A stretch of DNA of 35,208 nucleotides from Halomonas sp. NO4 (GTDB lineage Bacteria > Pseudomonadota > Gammaproteobacteria > Pseudomonadales > Halomonadaceae): the NCBI RefSeq assembly GCF_010994375.1, contig NZ_WHMA01000028.1:1-35208 (forward strand), in the 5' to 3' direction. Both the position numbers and the translations under genes were made by a program. This document shows, piece by piece, positions 1-7,003 of this stretch. The notes beneath the pieces are model-generated. The model ran no database searches. It saw only the letters and a list, made by a program, of their open reading frames with translations, and was not told the DNA's origin. Within the stretch, counting starts at the first letter, position 1; each line of letters starts with the position of its first letter.

Positions 1-63
1 GAGGCACCACCCTCGGGAACAGCGCCAGTCAGGCGCTGCGCGCCATGCCTGGCGCACATCAAT

Positions 64-87
64 AGGGCCCGCGAGATCGCGGGCCCT
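64..87. terminator. GC-rich perfect hairpin, possible terminator
   Basis: The arms AGGGCCCGCGA and TCGCGGGCCCT are perfectly complementary around a 2-nt centre, so the RNA stem would be about 9 bp with a 6-nt loop. It lies just past the stop of the leftward DUF1428 gene and could end that operon. A rightward reading frame open from base 3 to a TAG at 63-65 also ends here, so it could equally be the tail of a gene outside the window. There is no T-run on either side. Two smaller GC-rich inverted repeats lie at 21-37 and 40-55. Confidence 0.45.
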
Positions 88-121
88 GTTACCATTAATC
101 CACTGACGACTCATCCACTGA

Positions 122-475
122 CTACTCGTCCACGACGACCTCGAAGCCGCCGTAGATCAGCCGCTTGCCGTCAAAAGGCATGGGATTCGCGTCGGGCTGC
201 AGGCGCGGGTCCTCCATGACCTTGGCCATGCCCCGGTCGCGCACCTCGCGCGAGGGCCAAGTGATCCAGGAGAAGATCACGGTCTCGTCCGGCTGGCACT
301 TCACCGCCATGGGAAACGAGGTGACCTTACCCTCCGGCACGTCATCGCCCCAGCACTCCACTATCTGCAGGGCACAGTGCTCCTTGAACACCGCCGCGGC
401 ATCACTGGCGTGCTGGATGTACTGCTCGCGGTTGGCGGTAGGCACCGCTGCAACGAATCCATCGACGTAAGTCAT
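122..475 (-). CDS. DUF1428 family protein (YbaA-like)
   Basis: The gene encodes a 117-residue protein that starts MTYVDGFV, the usual opening of the DUF1428 family. The motif TVIFSWITWPSREVRD near residues 66-80 and the central FPMAVKC segment are also typical. DUF1428 proteins are small dimeric alpha/beta-barrel proteins of unknown biochemical role. The start at 475 overlaps the stop of the upstream YCII gene by 4 bp (ATGA), which implies translational coupling. The gene is the last of a leftward block behind an ECF42-type sigma factor, so it is probably part of the sigma regulon. A longer in-frame reading upstream would run through the YCII gene and is rejected. Confidence 0.88.
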   Translation of the reverse strand: MTYVDGFVAAVPTANREQYIQHASDAAAVFKEHCALQIVECWGDDVPEGKVTSFPMAVKCQPDETVIFSWITWPSREVRDRGMAKVMEDPRLQPDANPMPFDGKRLIYGGFEVVVDE

Positions 476-846
476 GACTCTACTCCCGTGTCTCGTGGGG
501 GAAGTTCTCGCACCGGACGCACCTCGATGGTGCCGAAGCGGGCGGGGGGAATGCGGCTGGCCAGTTGCACGGCCTCGTTGAGATCGCGCGCCTCCAGCAG
601 ATAGAAGCCGGCCAGCTGCTCCTTGGTTTCGGCGAAGGGACCGTCGGAGATCAGCACCTCGCCGTCGCGCAGCCTTACGCTGGCGGCGCTTTCCACCGGC
701 TGCAGGGCCTCGCCGGCCAGGAAGTGCCCCTGGTCGGTCAGGCGCTCCACCCCGGCCAGGCACTCCTGGTTGAGGTCGTGCCACTCCTGCTCGCCCATGG
801 CCTCGATGAGGCGTTCCTGGTAGTAGACCAGCGCGGCATATTTCAT
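472..846 (-). CDS. YCII/DGPF-domain protein
   Basis: The protein has 124 residues. The family signature SDGPFAETKEQLAGFYL lies near residues 67-83, and MKYAALVYY is the usual first strand. YCII (DGPF) proteins are small dimeric alpha-beta-barrel proteins; most have no proven activity, although some relatives are lyases or dehydrochlorinases. DGPF proteins are the standard genomic partners of ECF42 sigma factors, and here the sigma gene lies two genes upstream on the same strand. The start overlaps the end of the YCII-VOC gene by 4 bp and the stop overlaps the DUF1428 start by 4 bp, so the three genes form one coupled unit. Confidence 0.92.
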   Translation of the reverse strand: MKYAALVYYQERLIEAMGEQEWHDLNQECLAGVERLTDQGHFLAGEALQPVESAASVRLRDGEVLISDGPFAETKEQLAGFYLLEARDLNEAVQLASRIPPARFGTIEVRPVRELPPRDTGVES

Positions 847-1682
847 GGCTCCTTCTCCTCGTTGCTCATCGGACAGCGGCCGGTCTGGCAGCCGATCATC
901 CAGTGCACGCCGAAGCGGTCGGTCGCCATGCCGAAGCCCCGCGCCCAGAAGGTGGGCGCGAACGGCATGGTGACCTGACCGCCCTCGGCCAGCCGCTGGA
1001 ACACCGTCTCGGCCTGGTCGCACGCCTCGTACTCGAGGTGCACCTGGGCTCCCTGCGGCGCCTGATAGCAATCGCCGGCCATGTCGGCGCCCATCAGCCG
1101 GCGACCGCGCACGTTGAGCGAGGCGTGGATGATCCGATCATGTAGCTCAGGCGGGGTGTCTCGGGCGGCCGGGGTCTCGCCGTAGGTGATCAGCGCCTCC
1201 AGCCGGCCACCGGTGACCTCGGCGTAGAGGGCCATCGCCTCGCGGCAGGTGCCAGGAAAGCACAGGTGCACGTTGAGCTCGCTGGGCAGACGGGCCAGAT
1301 CACGGTGCTTTTCCACACCGGGCCCCGGTTCGAAGTCCTCGAGGCTGAAGTACCGGCGCAGCTCCAGGGTGACGTCGCCGTCCTCATGGGGCCACTGCCG
1401 GGCCCACTCGACGGCGGTCTCGAGCGAGTCCGCTTCCAGCACGGTGTAGCCAGCGAGCAGTTCCTTGGTCTCGGCAAAGGGGCCGCCGGTGACCAGGACT
1501 TCTCCATCGCGCCGCTCGATCCGGCAGCCTTCGCGGCTCGGCCGCAGGCCGTCACCCGTGACCAATAGCCCAGCCTCGGCCAGCCGGCGGTTGTACTCCG
1601 CCATGGTCTCGAGCAGCGCCTGGCTGGGCAGCTTGCCGGCTTCGGTCGCCTCATCCGCCTTGCGCATCAGCATGTATCGCAT
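843..1682 (-). CDS. YCII-VOC (PhnB-like) fusion protein
   Basis: The protein has 279 residues and two domains. Residues 1-118 form a YCII domain, with GGPFAETKELLAGYT as a DGPF-type motif. Residues 135-275 form a VOC/glyoxalase domain of the PhnB/YjdN type, with the opening NVHLCFPGTCREAMALY and the closing FGVHWMIGC. PhnB-type VOC proteins usually lack a proven reaction. The start at 1682 was chosen because GGAGG lies 8 nt upstream (1691-1695); a GTG at 1691 would overlap that site. The gene is first behind the putative ECF42 promoter at 1717-1743. Its product may be a stress or signalling protein, but no substrate can be read from the sequence. Confidence 0.9.
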   Translation of the reverse strand: MRYMLMRKADEATEAGKLPSQALLETMAEYNRRLAEAGLLVTGDGLRPSREGCRIERRDGEVLVTGGPFAETKELLAGYTVLEADSLETAVEWARQWPHEDGDVTLELRRYFSLEDFEPGPGVEKHRDLARLPSELNVHLCFPGTCREAMALYAEVTGGRLEALITYGETPAARDTPPELHDRIIHASLNVRGRRLMGADMAGDCYQAPQGAQVHLEYEACDQAETVFQRLAEGGQVTMPFAPTFWARGFGMATDRFGVHWMIGCQTGRCPMSNEEKEP

Positions 1683-1716
1683 GGATTCCACCTCCGTTGG
1701 CTGGTTGCCTCCCTGA

Positions 1717-1743
1717 GTCGCGCGACGACCAGGCAGATCGACA
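1717..1743 (-). promoter_or_regulatory. putative ECF42-type promoter
   Basis: Read leftward, TGTCGA (1738-1743) is followed after 17 nt by CGAC (1717-1720). This fits the bipartite motif I remember for ECF42 sigma factors, TGTCGA in the -35 region and CG(A/T)C in the -10 region. Transcription would start near 1710, about 15 nt upstream of the GGAGG ribosome site and about 28 nt upstream of the YCII-VOC start. The site lies exactly between the sigma gene and the first YCII gene, which is where the target promoter of this group is expected. The match is by eye and the motif is from memory. Confidence 0.6.
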
Positions 1744-1763
1744 ACACCGCAGGATTTTTCTCG

Positions 1764-2987
1764 CTACGAGGTGCTCAGCTCGGCCAGCCGGCGCTCCAGG
1801 AAGCGCCGCTCCGGCTCCTGGGCGGTCAGGGCCAGGGCGTGTTCATAGGCGAAGCGGGCCGCCTGAAGATGGCCGGCGCGGCGATGCAAATCGGCCCGGG
1901 CGGCATGGAAGAGGTGGTAGCCGACGACCGCCTTGTGGCCCTCCAGCGACTCCAGCAGGCGCAGGCCGGCCTGCGGGCCGTCGCGCATGGCCACTGCCAC
2001 CGCGTGGTTGAGGGCGATCACCGGCGAGGGCTGGCGGCGATAGAGCGCCTCGTAGAGCGTCACGATCCGTGCCCAGTCGGTCGCCTCGGCGCTGGGCGAG
2101 CGCGCATGTTCGGCGGCGATCGAGGCCTGCAGCGTGTACGGGCCGGTGGGCGTCAGCGCCAGCGCCTGGGCCAGCCGGGAAAGGCCTTCGCGGATGCGCC
2201 GCCGGTCCCAGCGGCTTCGGTCCTGCTCCTCCAGGGGGATCAGATCCCCGCCCGGCCCCTGACGAGCCTCGCGCCGGGCATCGTGCAACCGCATCAACGC
2301 CTGCAGCCCGAAGACCTCGCCCCGGGGCAGCAACTCGGCCAGCGCCTCGGCCAGTTCCATGGCCTCTGTCGAGAGGCTGATATCGACCAGCGATTCCCCG
2401 GCACTCGACGAGTAGCCCTCGTTGAACACCAGATAGATCACGCGCAGGACATCGGGCAGGCGTTCCGGCAGGTCCCGGGCGTCCGGGACCTCGTAGGGGA
2501 TACCGGCATCGCGAATCTTGCGCTTGGCGCGCACGATGCGCTGGGCCAGGGTGGCGGGCTTGTGCAGCAGTGCCCTGGCCACCTGCTCGGTGGTGAGCCC
2601 ACACATCTCGCGCAGGGTCAGCGCCACGCGCTCCTCTAGGGCCAGGTGGGGGTGACAGCAGGTAAACAGCAGCCGCAGCGGGTCGTGCGCAATGCTACGT
2701 TCATCCAGGCTGGCCGTATCGTCATCGGGCGCCACGAGGTGGGCATGGTGGCGCGATGTCTGGCGGCGGCGAATCTGGTCGATGCCGCGGCGCTGGCCGG
2801 TGCGGATCAGCCAGGCGGCGGGATGCTCGGGCATGCCCTGTTCCGGCCACTGCTGCACGGCGGCCATGAAGGCCTCCTGCAGCGCCTCTTCGGCCAGCTC
2901 GAAATCGCCGAGCAGGCGAATCAGCGTCGCGAGCACCCGGCGTGACTGCTGCTGATAAAGCCGTGCGATGATGGGCTGGTAGTCCAT
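1764..2987 (-). CDS. ECF42-type RNA polymerase sigma factor with TPR-like C-terminal extension
   Basis: The protein has 407 residues, about twice the length of a plain ECF sigma factor. Sigma region 2 lies near residues 8-75 (LGDFELAEEALQEAF, then AAWLIRTGQRRGIDQIRRR). Region 4 lies near 115-160 (LALEERVALTLREMCGLT). The rest is the SnoaL-free, TPR-like extension typical of the ECF42 group, with YLVFNEGYSSS at 185-195 and TGPYTLQASIAAEHA at 281-295. In this group the extension is needed for activity and no anti-sigma factor is known; none is seen here. The start is an ATG with a weak ribosome site. A GTG at 3017, overlapping the AraC stop as GTGA, is a possible alternative. The downstream YCII genes are the likely targets. 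Confidence 0.9.
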   Translation of the reverse strand: MDYQPIIARLYQQQSRRVLATLIRLLGDFELAEEALQEAFMAAVQQWPEQGMPEHPAAWLIRTGQRRGIDQIRRRQTSRHHAHLVAPDDDTASLDERSIAHDPLRLLFTCCHPHLALEERVALTLREMCGLTTEQVARALLHKPATLAQRIVRAKRKIRDAGIPYEVPDARDLPERLPDVLRVIYLVFNEGYSSSAGESLVDISLSTEAMELAEALAELLPRGEVFGLQALMRLHDARREARQGPGGDLIPLEEQDRSRWDRRRIREGLSRLAQALALTPTGPYTLQASIAAEHARSPSAEATDWARIVTLYEALYRRQPSPVIALNHAVAVAMRDGPQAGLRLLESLEGHKAVVGYHLFHAARADLHRRAGHLQAARFAYEHALALTAQEPERRFLERRLAELSTS

Positions 2988-3013
2988 GGTATTGGTGGGC
3001 TCGACCGAGAGGC

Positions 3014-4048
3014 TCACTGCAATCTTAGCCGCAGGGCACGAAAACGCCGCCGGTACTGGCTCGGCGTCAGCCCCACCCGGCGCCCGAACAGGCGGCGGAA
3101 GAAGCTCGGGTCGGCATAGCCCACCTGCTCGGCCACCACGTCGATGGGCGCGTCGCCACTCTCCAGGATCTGTTTGGCTTCCTCGAGGCGCAGGGTGTGC
3201 ACGTACTCCATGGGCGTCATGCCGGTGGCGGTCTTGAAGCGGCGCTTGAAGGAGCGCTCGGTCAGGCCGCTGAGTTCGACCATGCCGGCCACCGGCGAGT
3301 GGGTGTCGTAGTGCTGGGCCACCCACACTTGGCAGCGCGCGATACAGGCATCCTCCACCTGGCGGGAACTGGTCAGGACCGCATAAGGTTGCTGGCCCTC
3401 CTGGTGCCAGTCGATCAGGTTGATGCGCGCCAGGTGCATGGCCTCCTCGACCCCCACCAGCCGCGCCACCAGAAACAGCGCCAGGTCGACCCAGGAGGTG
3501 CCGCCGCCGGCCATGATCAACCGCTGCCCTTCCCCGCTCACCACCAGGCTGCGATGGGCATGTACCCGTGTGGTCGGAAACCGCCGGGCCAGTGCTTCAC
3601 AGTAGGCCCAGTGGGTCGTGGCATCCTCGCCGTCGAGCAGGCCCGCCTCGGCCAGCAGCAGCGCACCGGTACAGGCGGCGGCCAGCATGGCGCCCTGCGC
3701 CTGGCAGGCCTGCAGCCAGGCAATCTCCGCAGCGTACCCCTCCAGACCGGCATCCGGCGCGACGAAGAGATCGGGAATGCACACCACCGCGGGTGCCGGG
3801 CAGTCGGCCAGCGCCGCATCCGGCTCGATCCAGGCGCCATTGGCGGCGCGGAAGCCGCGACCGTCGCGAGAGACGATCATCGGCTTCAGCAGCGGCTCCC
3901 CCATCCGGCCGCTCATCAGGAACTCCCAGTCACGCCCCACCGACCCCAGCAGGTCGTACATGCCATACAGCGTGGAGGCGGTGGCATCCGGTCCCGCCAG
4001 CAGCGCCACGGTGAGCGCCGTGGGAGCGGGTTGGGCAAGCAGGCTCAT
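3014..4048 (-). CDS. GlxA-type AraC family transcriptional regulator
   Basis: The protein has 344 residues. An N-terminal DJ-1/PfpI-like (class I amidotransferase fold) domain spans about residues 10-195 and keeps the nucleophile-elbow cysteine (Cys126 in AAACTGALLLAEAGLL) and the ATTHW motif at 143-147. A C-terminal AraC double helix-turn-helix spans about 235-335, with VVAEQVGYADPSFFRRLFGR as the second helix pair. Regulators of this layout sense small molecules in carnitine, betaine, choline or arginine metabolism or in stress, but the ligand cannot be predicted here. The sigma gene follows by 26 bp, or overlaps by 4 bp if its GTG start is used, so the regulator and the sigma factor are probably co-transcribed. 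It diverges from the methyltransferase gene over about 110 bp. Confidence 0.9.
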   Translation of the reverse strand: MSLLAQPAPTALTVALLAGPDATASTLYGMYDLLGSVGRDWEFLMSGRMGEPLLKPMIVSRDGRGFRAANGAWIEPDAALADCPAPAVVCIPDLFVAPDAGLEGYAAEIAWLQACQAQGAMLAAACTGALLLAEAGLLDGEDATTHWAYCEALARRFPTTRVHAHRSLVVSGEGQRLIMAGGGTSWVDLALFLVARLVGVEEAMHLARINLIDWHQEGQQPYAVLTSSRQVEDACIARCQVWVAQHYDTHSPVAGMVELSGLTERSFKRRFKTATGMTPMEYVHTLRLEEAKQILESGDAPIDVVAEQVGYADPSFFRRLFGRRVGLTPSQYRRRFRALRLRLQ

Positions 4049-4156
4049 GGCAGAAAACCCCCGATCGCGTCACGATGCGCCAGCGTCGTGGCGGCCATCT
4101 CGGCGTAACCTGCTCCCGGCACGCGATGCCATCTCAACAACAAGAGGAGCCAGATA

Positions 4157-5242
4157 ATGTGTGATATCGCCATCCCAACAGCCGAGCAGGCCACGACCAA
4201 CGACTTCGAGACCCGACTGGTACAGGCACTCAACGAGAGCGGCCTGCTGCTGCTGACCTCCATCGGCCACCGCACCGGCCTGCTCGAGGCGCTGGCGGGC
4301 CAGGCAGCGCTCACCAGCCAGGCGCTGGCCGAGCACACCGGCCTGCAGGAGCGCTACGTGCGCGAGTGGCTGGGCGGCATGGTCGCCGCCGAGGTGGTCG
4401 AGACCGACCCGCAGGCGGCCACCTACTGGCTGCCGGACGAGCGCGCCGAGCTGCTCACCAACAAGGGGCCGGTGAACCTGGCCGTTTATGCCCAGTTTAT
4501 CCCGTTGCTGGGCAGTGTGGAGGATGACGTGGTGCGCTGCTTCCGCGAAGGCGGCGGCGTGCCCTACTCCCGCTACCCGCGCTTCCAGGAGGTGATGGCC
4601 AGCGACAGCGCCCAGACGGTGCTGCCGGCGCTGTTCGACGCCATCCTGCCGCTCGCCTCTGAGCTTCCCGAGCGGCTGGAAGCCGGCATCCGGGTGCTCG
4701 ACTGCGCCTGTGGCCGGGGGTGTGCCCTGCTCGCCATGGCCGAGCGCTACCCGCAAAGCCGCTTCGTCGGTTACGACCTCTCCGACGAGGCGATCGGCTG
4801 GGCCAACGCGCAGGCCGCGCGCGCCGGGCTCACCAACCTGACCTTCGAGGTGCGGGACCTGAGCGACTTCGACGCCACCACGGAACCAGCGGCGTTCGAC
4901 CTGATCACCACCTTCGACGGCATCCACGACCAGGGGCAGCCGCGCCGGCTGCTGGCGGGCATTCGCAGGAGCCTCGCCGCGGATGGCGTCTACCTGGTGC
5001 AAGACATCCACGCCTCGAGCCACCACCACCTGGACCGCGACCACCCGCTCGGTGCGATGCTCTACGCCGTCTCGGTGAGCCACTGCATGACGGTGTCGCT
5101 GGCCCAGGGCGGCGAAGGGCTGGGCACCATGTGGGGCCGCGAGCGGGCGCTGGCCTACCTGAAAGAAGCGGGCTTTGCGGACGTCCAGGTCCATCAGCTC
5201 GAACACGACTTCCAGAACGACTACTTCGTCTGTCGGCCCTGA
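4157..5242 (+). CDS. class I SAM-dependent methyltransferase with winged-helix N-terminus
   Basis: The protein has 361 residues. Residues about 20-105 look like the winged-helix dimerisation domain of O-methyltransferase-like proteins (TSQALAEHTGLQERYVREWL). The Rossmann domain starts at about 178 with motif I, VLDCACGRGCALLAMA, followed by FVGYDLSDEAI (acidic residue for the SAM ribose) and a post-motif ending in FDGIHDQGQP. GAGGAG lies about 9 nt upstream of the ATG. Similar proteins occur in mycobacteria (Rv2258c-like) and proteobacteria with unknown substrates. It diverges from the GlxA-type regulator, which may control it. The dehydratase gene lies 77 bp downstream, after a stem-loop. 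Confidence 0.85.
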   Translation: MCDIAIPTAEQATTNDFETRLVQALNESGLLLLTSIGHRTGLLEALAGQAALTSQALAEHTGLQERYVREWLGGMVAAEVVETDPQAATYWLPDERAELLTNKGPVNLAVYAQFIPLLGSVEDDVVRCFREGGGVPYSRYPRFQEVMASDSAQTVLPALFDAILPLASELPERLEAGIRVLDCACGRGCALLAMAERYPQSRFVGYDLSDEAIGWANAQAARAGLTNLTFEVRDLSDFDATTEPAAFDLITTFDGIHDQGQPRRLLAGIRRSLAADGVYLVQDIHASSHHHLDRDHPLGAMLYAVSVSHCMTVSLAQGGEGLGTMWGRERALAYLKEAGFADVQVHQLEHDFQNDYFVCRP

Positions 5243-5268
5243 GAGTACGCCCCCTACACTGGAAGGCA

Positions 5269-5299
5269 AAGCAGGCCCCCGCACCACGGGGGTCTGCTT
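5269..5299 (+). terminator. stem-loop between methyltransferase and dehydratase genes
   Basis: The arms AAGCAGGCCCCCG and CGGGGGTCTGCTT pair over 13 positions, with one G-U pair in the RNA, around a 5-nt loop (CACCA). The hairpin ends 11 nt before the GGAGG ribosome site of the dehydratase gene. The bases after it (CACATGCC) are not a T-run. It may be a weak terminator for the methyltransferase gene or a partial attenuator within a two-gene transcript. Confidence 0.45.
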
Positions 5300-5319
5300 C
5301 ACATGCCGACGGAGGTCCC

Positions 5320-6267
5320 ATGATCGAACTGGAACACGTGCAGCAGGCCCAGGCGCGCATCGCCGACACCCTCCTCCCCACCCCCCTGGTGATGGATCAC
5401 CGCCTCTCCGAACGGCTGGAGCGGCGCGTGTGGCTGAAGGGCGAGCTGTTCCAGCGCACCGGCTCCTTCAAACCGCGCGGGGCGCTCAACTGGGTGCGCA
5501 CGGCCTCAGTGCAGGAGCTCGAAGGCGGGCTCGGCGCCGTCTCCGCCGGCAACCATGCCCTGGGGCTCGCCTGGGCGGCCCGCGAGGCCAACACGCCGGT
5601 GACCATCGTGATGCCGGAGAACGCCAGTCCCTTCAAGGTGGAGGGAACGCGGGAGCTGGGCGCCGAGGTGATCTTGCACGGTGACATCAACGACGCCTGG
5701 GCGCTGATGCATCGGCTGGTGTCGGAGCGCGCCCTGACCCTGGTCCACCCCTACGACGACGAGCGCATCATCGCCGGCCAGGGCAGCGTGGGCCTGGAGA
5801 TTTTCGAACAAGCCCCCGAGGCTGCGGCGATCCTCTGTCCCATCGGCGGCGGCGGGCTGATCTCGGGCATCGGTGTGGCCGTCGACGCCCTGCGCCCCTC
5901 GCTCACCCTGATCGGCGTAGAACCGGCCGGGGCGGCAAGCATGGCGCACGCCTGGGCCGGCGGCGCCCCGGCGCGGCTCGATGCGGTCGATACCTGCGCC
6001 AAGAGCCTGGCCGCGGCCATCGTCGGCAAGCACACCTACCCGCTGAGCCGAGCGCACGTCGACGCCCTCGTCGCCGTGGACGACCCCGCCATCCACGCGG
6101 CCCTACGCCACCTGCTCTACGCCAGCAAGCTCGCCGCCGAACCCGGTGCCGCCGTGGGCGTGGCCGCTCTGCTGGAGAATATCGCCACGCTGCCCCCGGA
6201 TGGCGACCTGGTGGTGGTCGTGACCGGCGGCAACCTGGGACGCGAGGAACTGAGGGAATTCCTGTAA
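5320..6267 (+). CDS. PLP-dependent threonine/serine dehydratase-like protein
   Basis: The protein has 315 residues and the fold-type II PLP signature. FQRTGSFKPRGA at 44-55 holds the Schiff-base lysine (Lys51), SAGNHALG at 75-82 is the substrate loop, and PIGGGGL at 174-180 is the phosphate-binding glycine loop. There is no C-terminal ACT domain, so it is not a biosynthetic, isoleucine-regulated IlvA. It fits catabolic threonine/serine dehydratases, serine racemases or hydroxyaspartate dehydratases, and the sequence does not separate these. The start was chosen by GGAGG at 5311-5315 with a short spacer. The gene converges with the LysE-type gene. Confidence 0.88.
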   Translation: MIELEHVQQAQARIADTLLPTPLVMDHRLSERLERRVWLKGELFQRTGSFKPRGALNWVRTASVQELEGGLGAVSAGNHALGLAWAAREANTPVTIVMPENASPFKVEGTRELGAEVILHGDINDAWALMHRLVSERALTLVHPYDDERIIAGQGSVGLEIFEQAPEAAAILCPIGGGGLISGIGVAVDALRPSLTLIGVEPAGAASMAHAWAGGAPARLDAVDTCAKSLAAAIVGKHTYPLSRAHVDALVAVDDPAIHAALRHLLYASKLAAEPGAAVGVAALLENIATLPPDGDLVVVVTGGNLGREELREFL

Positions 6268-6302
6268 GGCGATGCCCCGCACACGGAACGCTGGCGCGTC
6301 GC

Positions 6303-6905
6303 TCAACCGAGGATGAAGACCACGCAGGCCGCGGTGAGCGCGCCCATCAGGCCGTTGAAGACCCGCCAGGCACGCGGCGTATCGAGCCAGCGACCGATAG
6401 CGGTGCCGAAGCCCGCCCACAGCGCGATGCAGGGCAGCCCCACCAGCTCGGCGAAGCCGGCGAGCAGCAGCGCGTTCATCACCGTATCGCCGCCCTCGGG
6501 CAGAAAGCCCGCCATAAGCGCCAGCCCCATCACCCACGCCTTGGGGTTGGCGAACTGGAAGGCGGCCGCCTGCCAGAAGCTCAGCGGGCGCCCTTCCCCG
6601 TTGCGGCGCAGGTCCGGCGGCGGCGCGGTGGCGATGCGCCAGGCGAGATACAGCAGGTAGGCGCTGCCGATGAAGCGCAGTGCCGTCTGCACGATCGGAT
6701 AGCGCTCGAACACCAGGCCGAGCCCCAGGGCGATGCCCGCGAAGAGCAAAAAGCAGCCCCCGAGGATGCCGAAGATATGCGGCAGGGTACGCAGGAAGCC
6801 GTAGTTGGCCCCGGAGGCGGTGAGCATCACGTTGTTGGGTCCAGGCGTGATGGTCATCGAGATCATGTAGAGGGCCGCCGGCCCCAGGAACGCCAGGATT
6901 TCCAT
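6303..6905 (-). CDS. LysE family amino acid exporter
   Basis: The protein has 200 residues and six hydrophobic stretches. The LysE/RhtB signature TPGPNNVMLTASG lies at residues 20-32 and FANPKAWVMG in the middle, both conserved in this family of inner-membrane amino acid or metabolite exporters. The substrate cannot be told from sequence. The start was set at MEILAFLG, the usual first helix; an in-frame ATG 39 bp upstream would add a non-family leader. The gene diverges from a MocR regulator over 98 bp that hold a perfect inverted repeat, so it is a likely target of that regulator. Confidence 0.9.
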   Translation of the reverse strand: MEILAFLGPAALYMISMTITPGPNNVMLTASGANYGFLRTLPHIFGILGGCFLLFAGIALGLGLVFERYPIVQTALRFIGSAYLLYLAWRIATAPPPDLRRNGEGRPLSFWQAAAFQFANPKAWVMGLALMAGFLPEGGDTVMNALLLAGFAELVGLPCIALWAGFGTAIGRWLDTPRAWRVFNGLMGALTAACVVFILG

Positions 6906-6929
6906 GGTATTGCACCCATACATTTTGAT

Positions 6930-6956
6930 TTTTACCGGCTTCACAAGCCGGTAAAA
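6930..6956. promoter_or_regulatory. perfect 12-bp inverted repeat, probable MocR operator
   Basis: The arms TTTTACCGGCTT (6930-6941) and AAGCCGGTAAAA (6945-6956) are perfectly complementary around CAC. The repeat is the only strong symmetry in the intergenic strip between the divergent lysE-type and mocR-type genes. It overlaps the -35 and spacer of the candidate rightward promoter and lies at the expected start point of the candidate leftward promoter. This geometry suits repression of both genes or a switch between them. MocR regulators are known to bind repeats in such divergent regions; the assignment here is by position. Confidence 0.65.
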
Positions 6957-6967
6957 TCCAGCATAAT
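6940..6967 (+). promoter_or_regulatory. candidate sigma-70 promoter of the MocR gene
   Basis: TTCACA (6940-6945) and CATAAT (6962-6967) are separated by 16 bp and lie about 37 bp upstream of the mocR-type ATG. The -35 box is within the inverted repeat, as expected for an autoregulated gene. It was found by eye only. Confidence 0.4.
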
Positions 6968-6987
6968 GGGTACAAACACGGCGTCAA
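6960..6987 (-). promoter_or_regulatory. candidate sigma-70 promoter of the LysE-type gene
   Basis: Read leftward, TTGACG (6982-6987) and TATGCT (6960-6965) are separated by 16 bp. Transcription would start near 6953, inside the inverted repeat, so a protein bound there would block initiation. It interleaves with the rightward promoter. It was found by eye only. Confidence 0.4.
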
Positions 6988-7003
6988 AGGTTTTATTGTC
7001 ACC

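Noticed and set aside
3..65. Open frame from the left edge to a TAG, possibly the tail of an upstream gene
   Set aside because: Twenty codons are too few to tell from chance, and no family could be recognised.
1839..2639. Rightward 266-codon frame opposite the sigma factor gene
   Set aside because: It is a shadow of the sigma gene without motifs.
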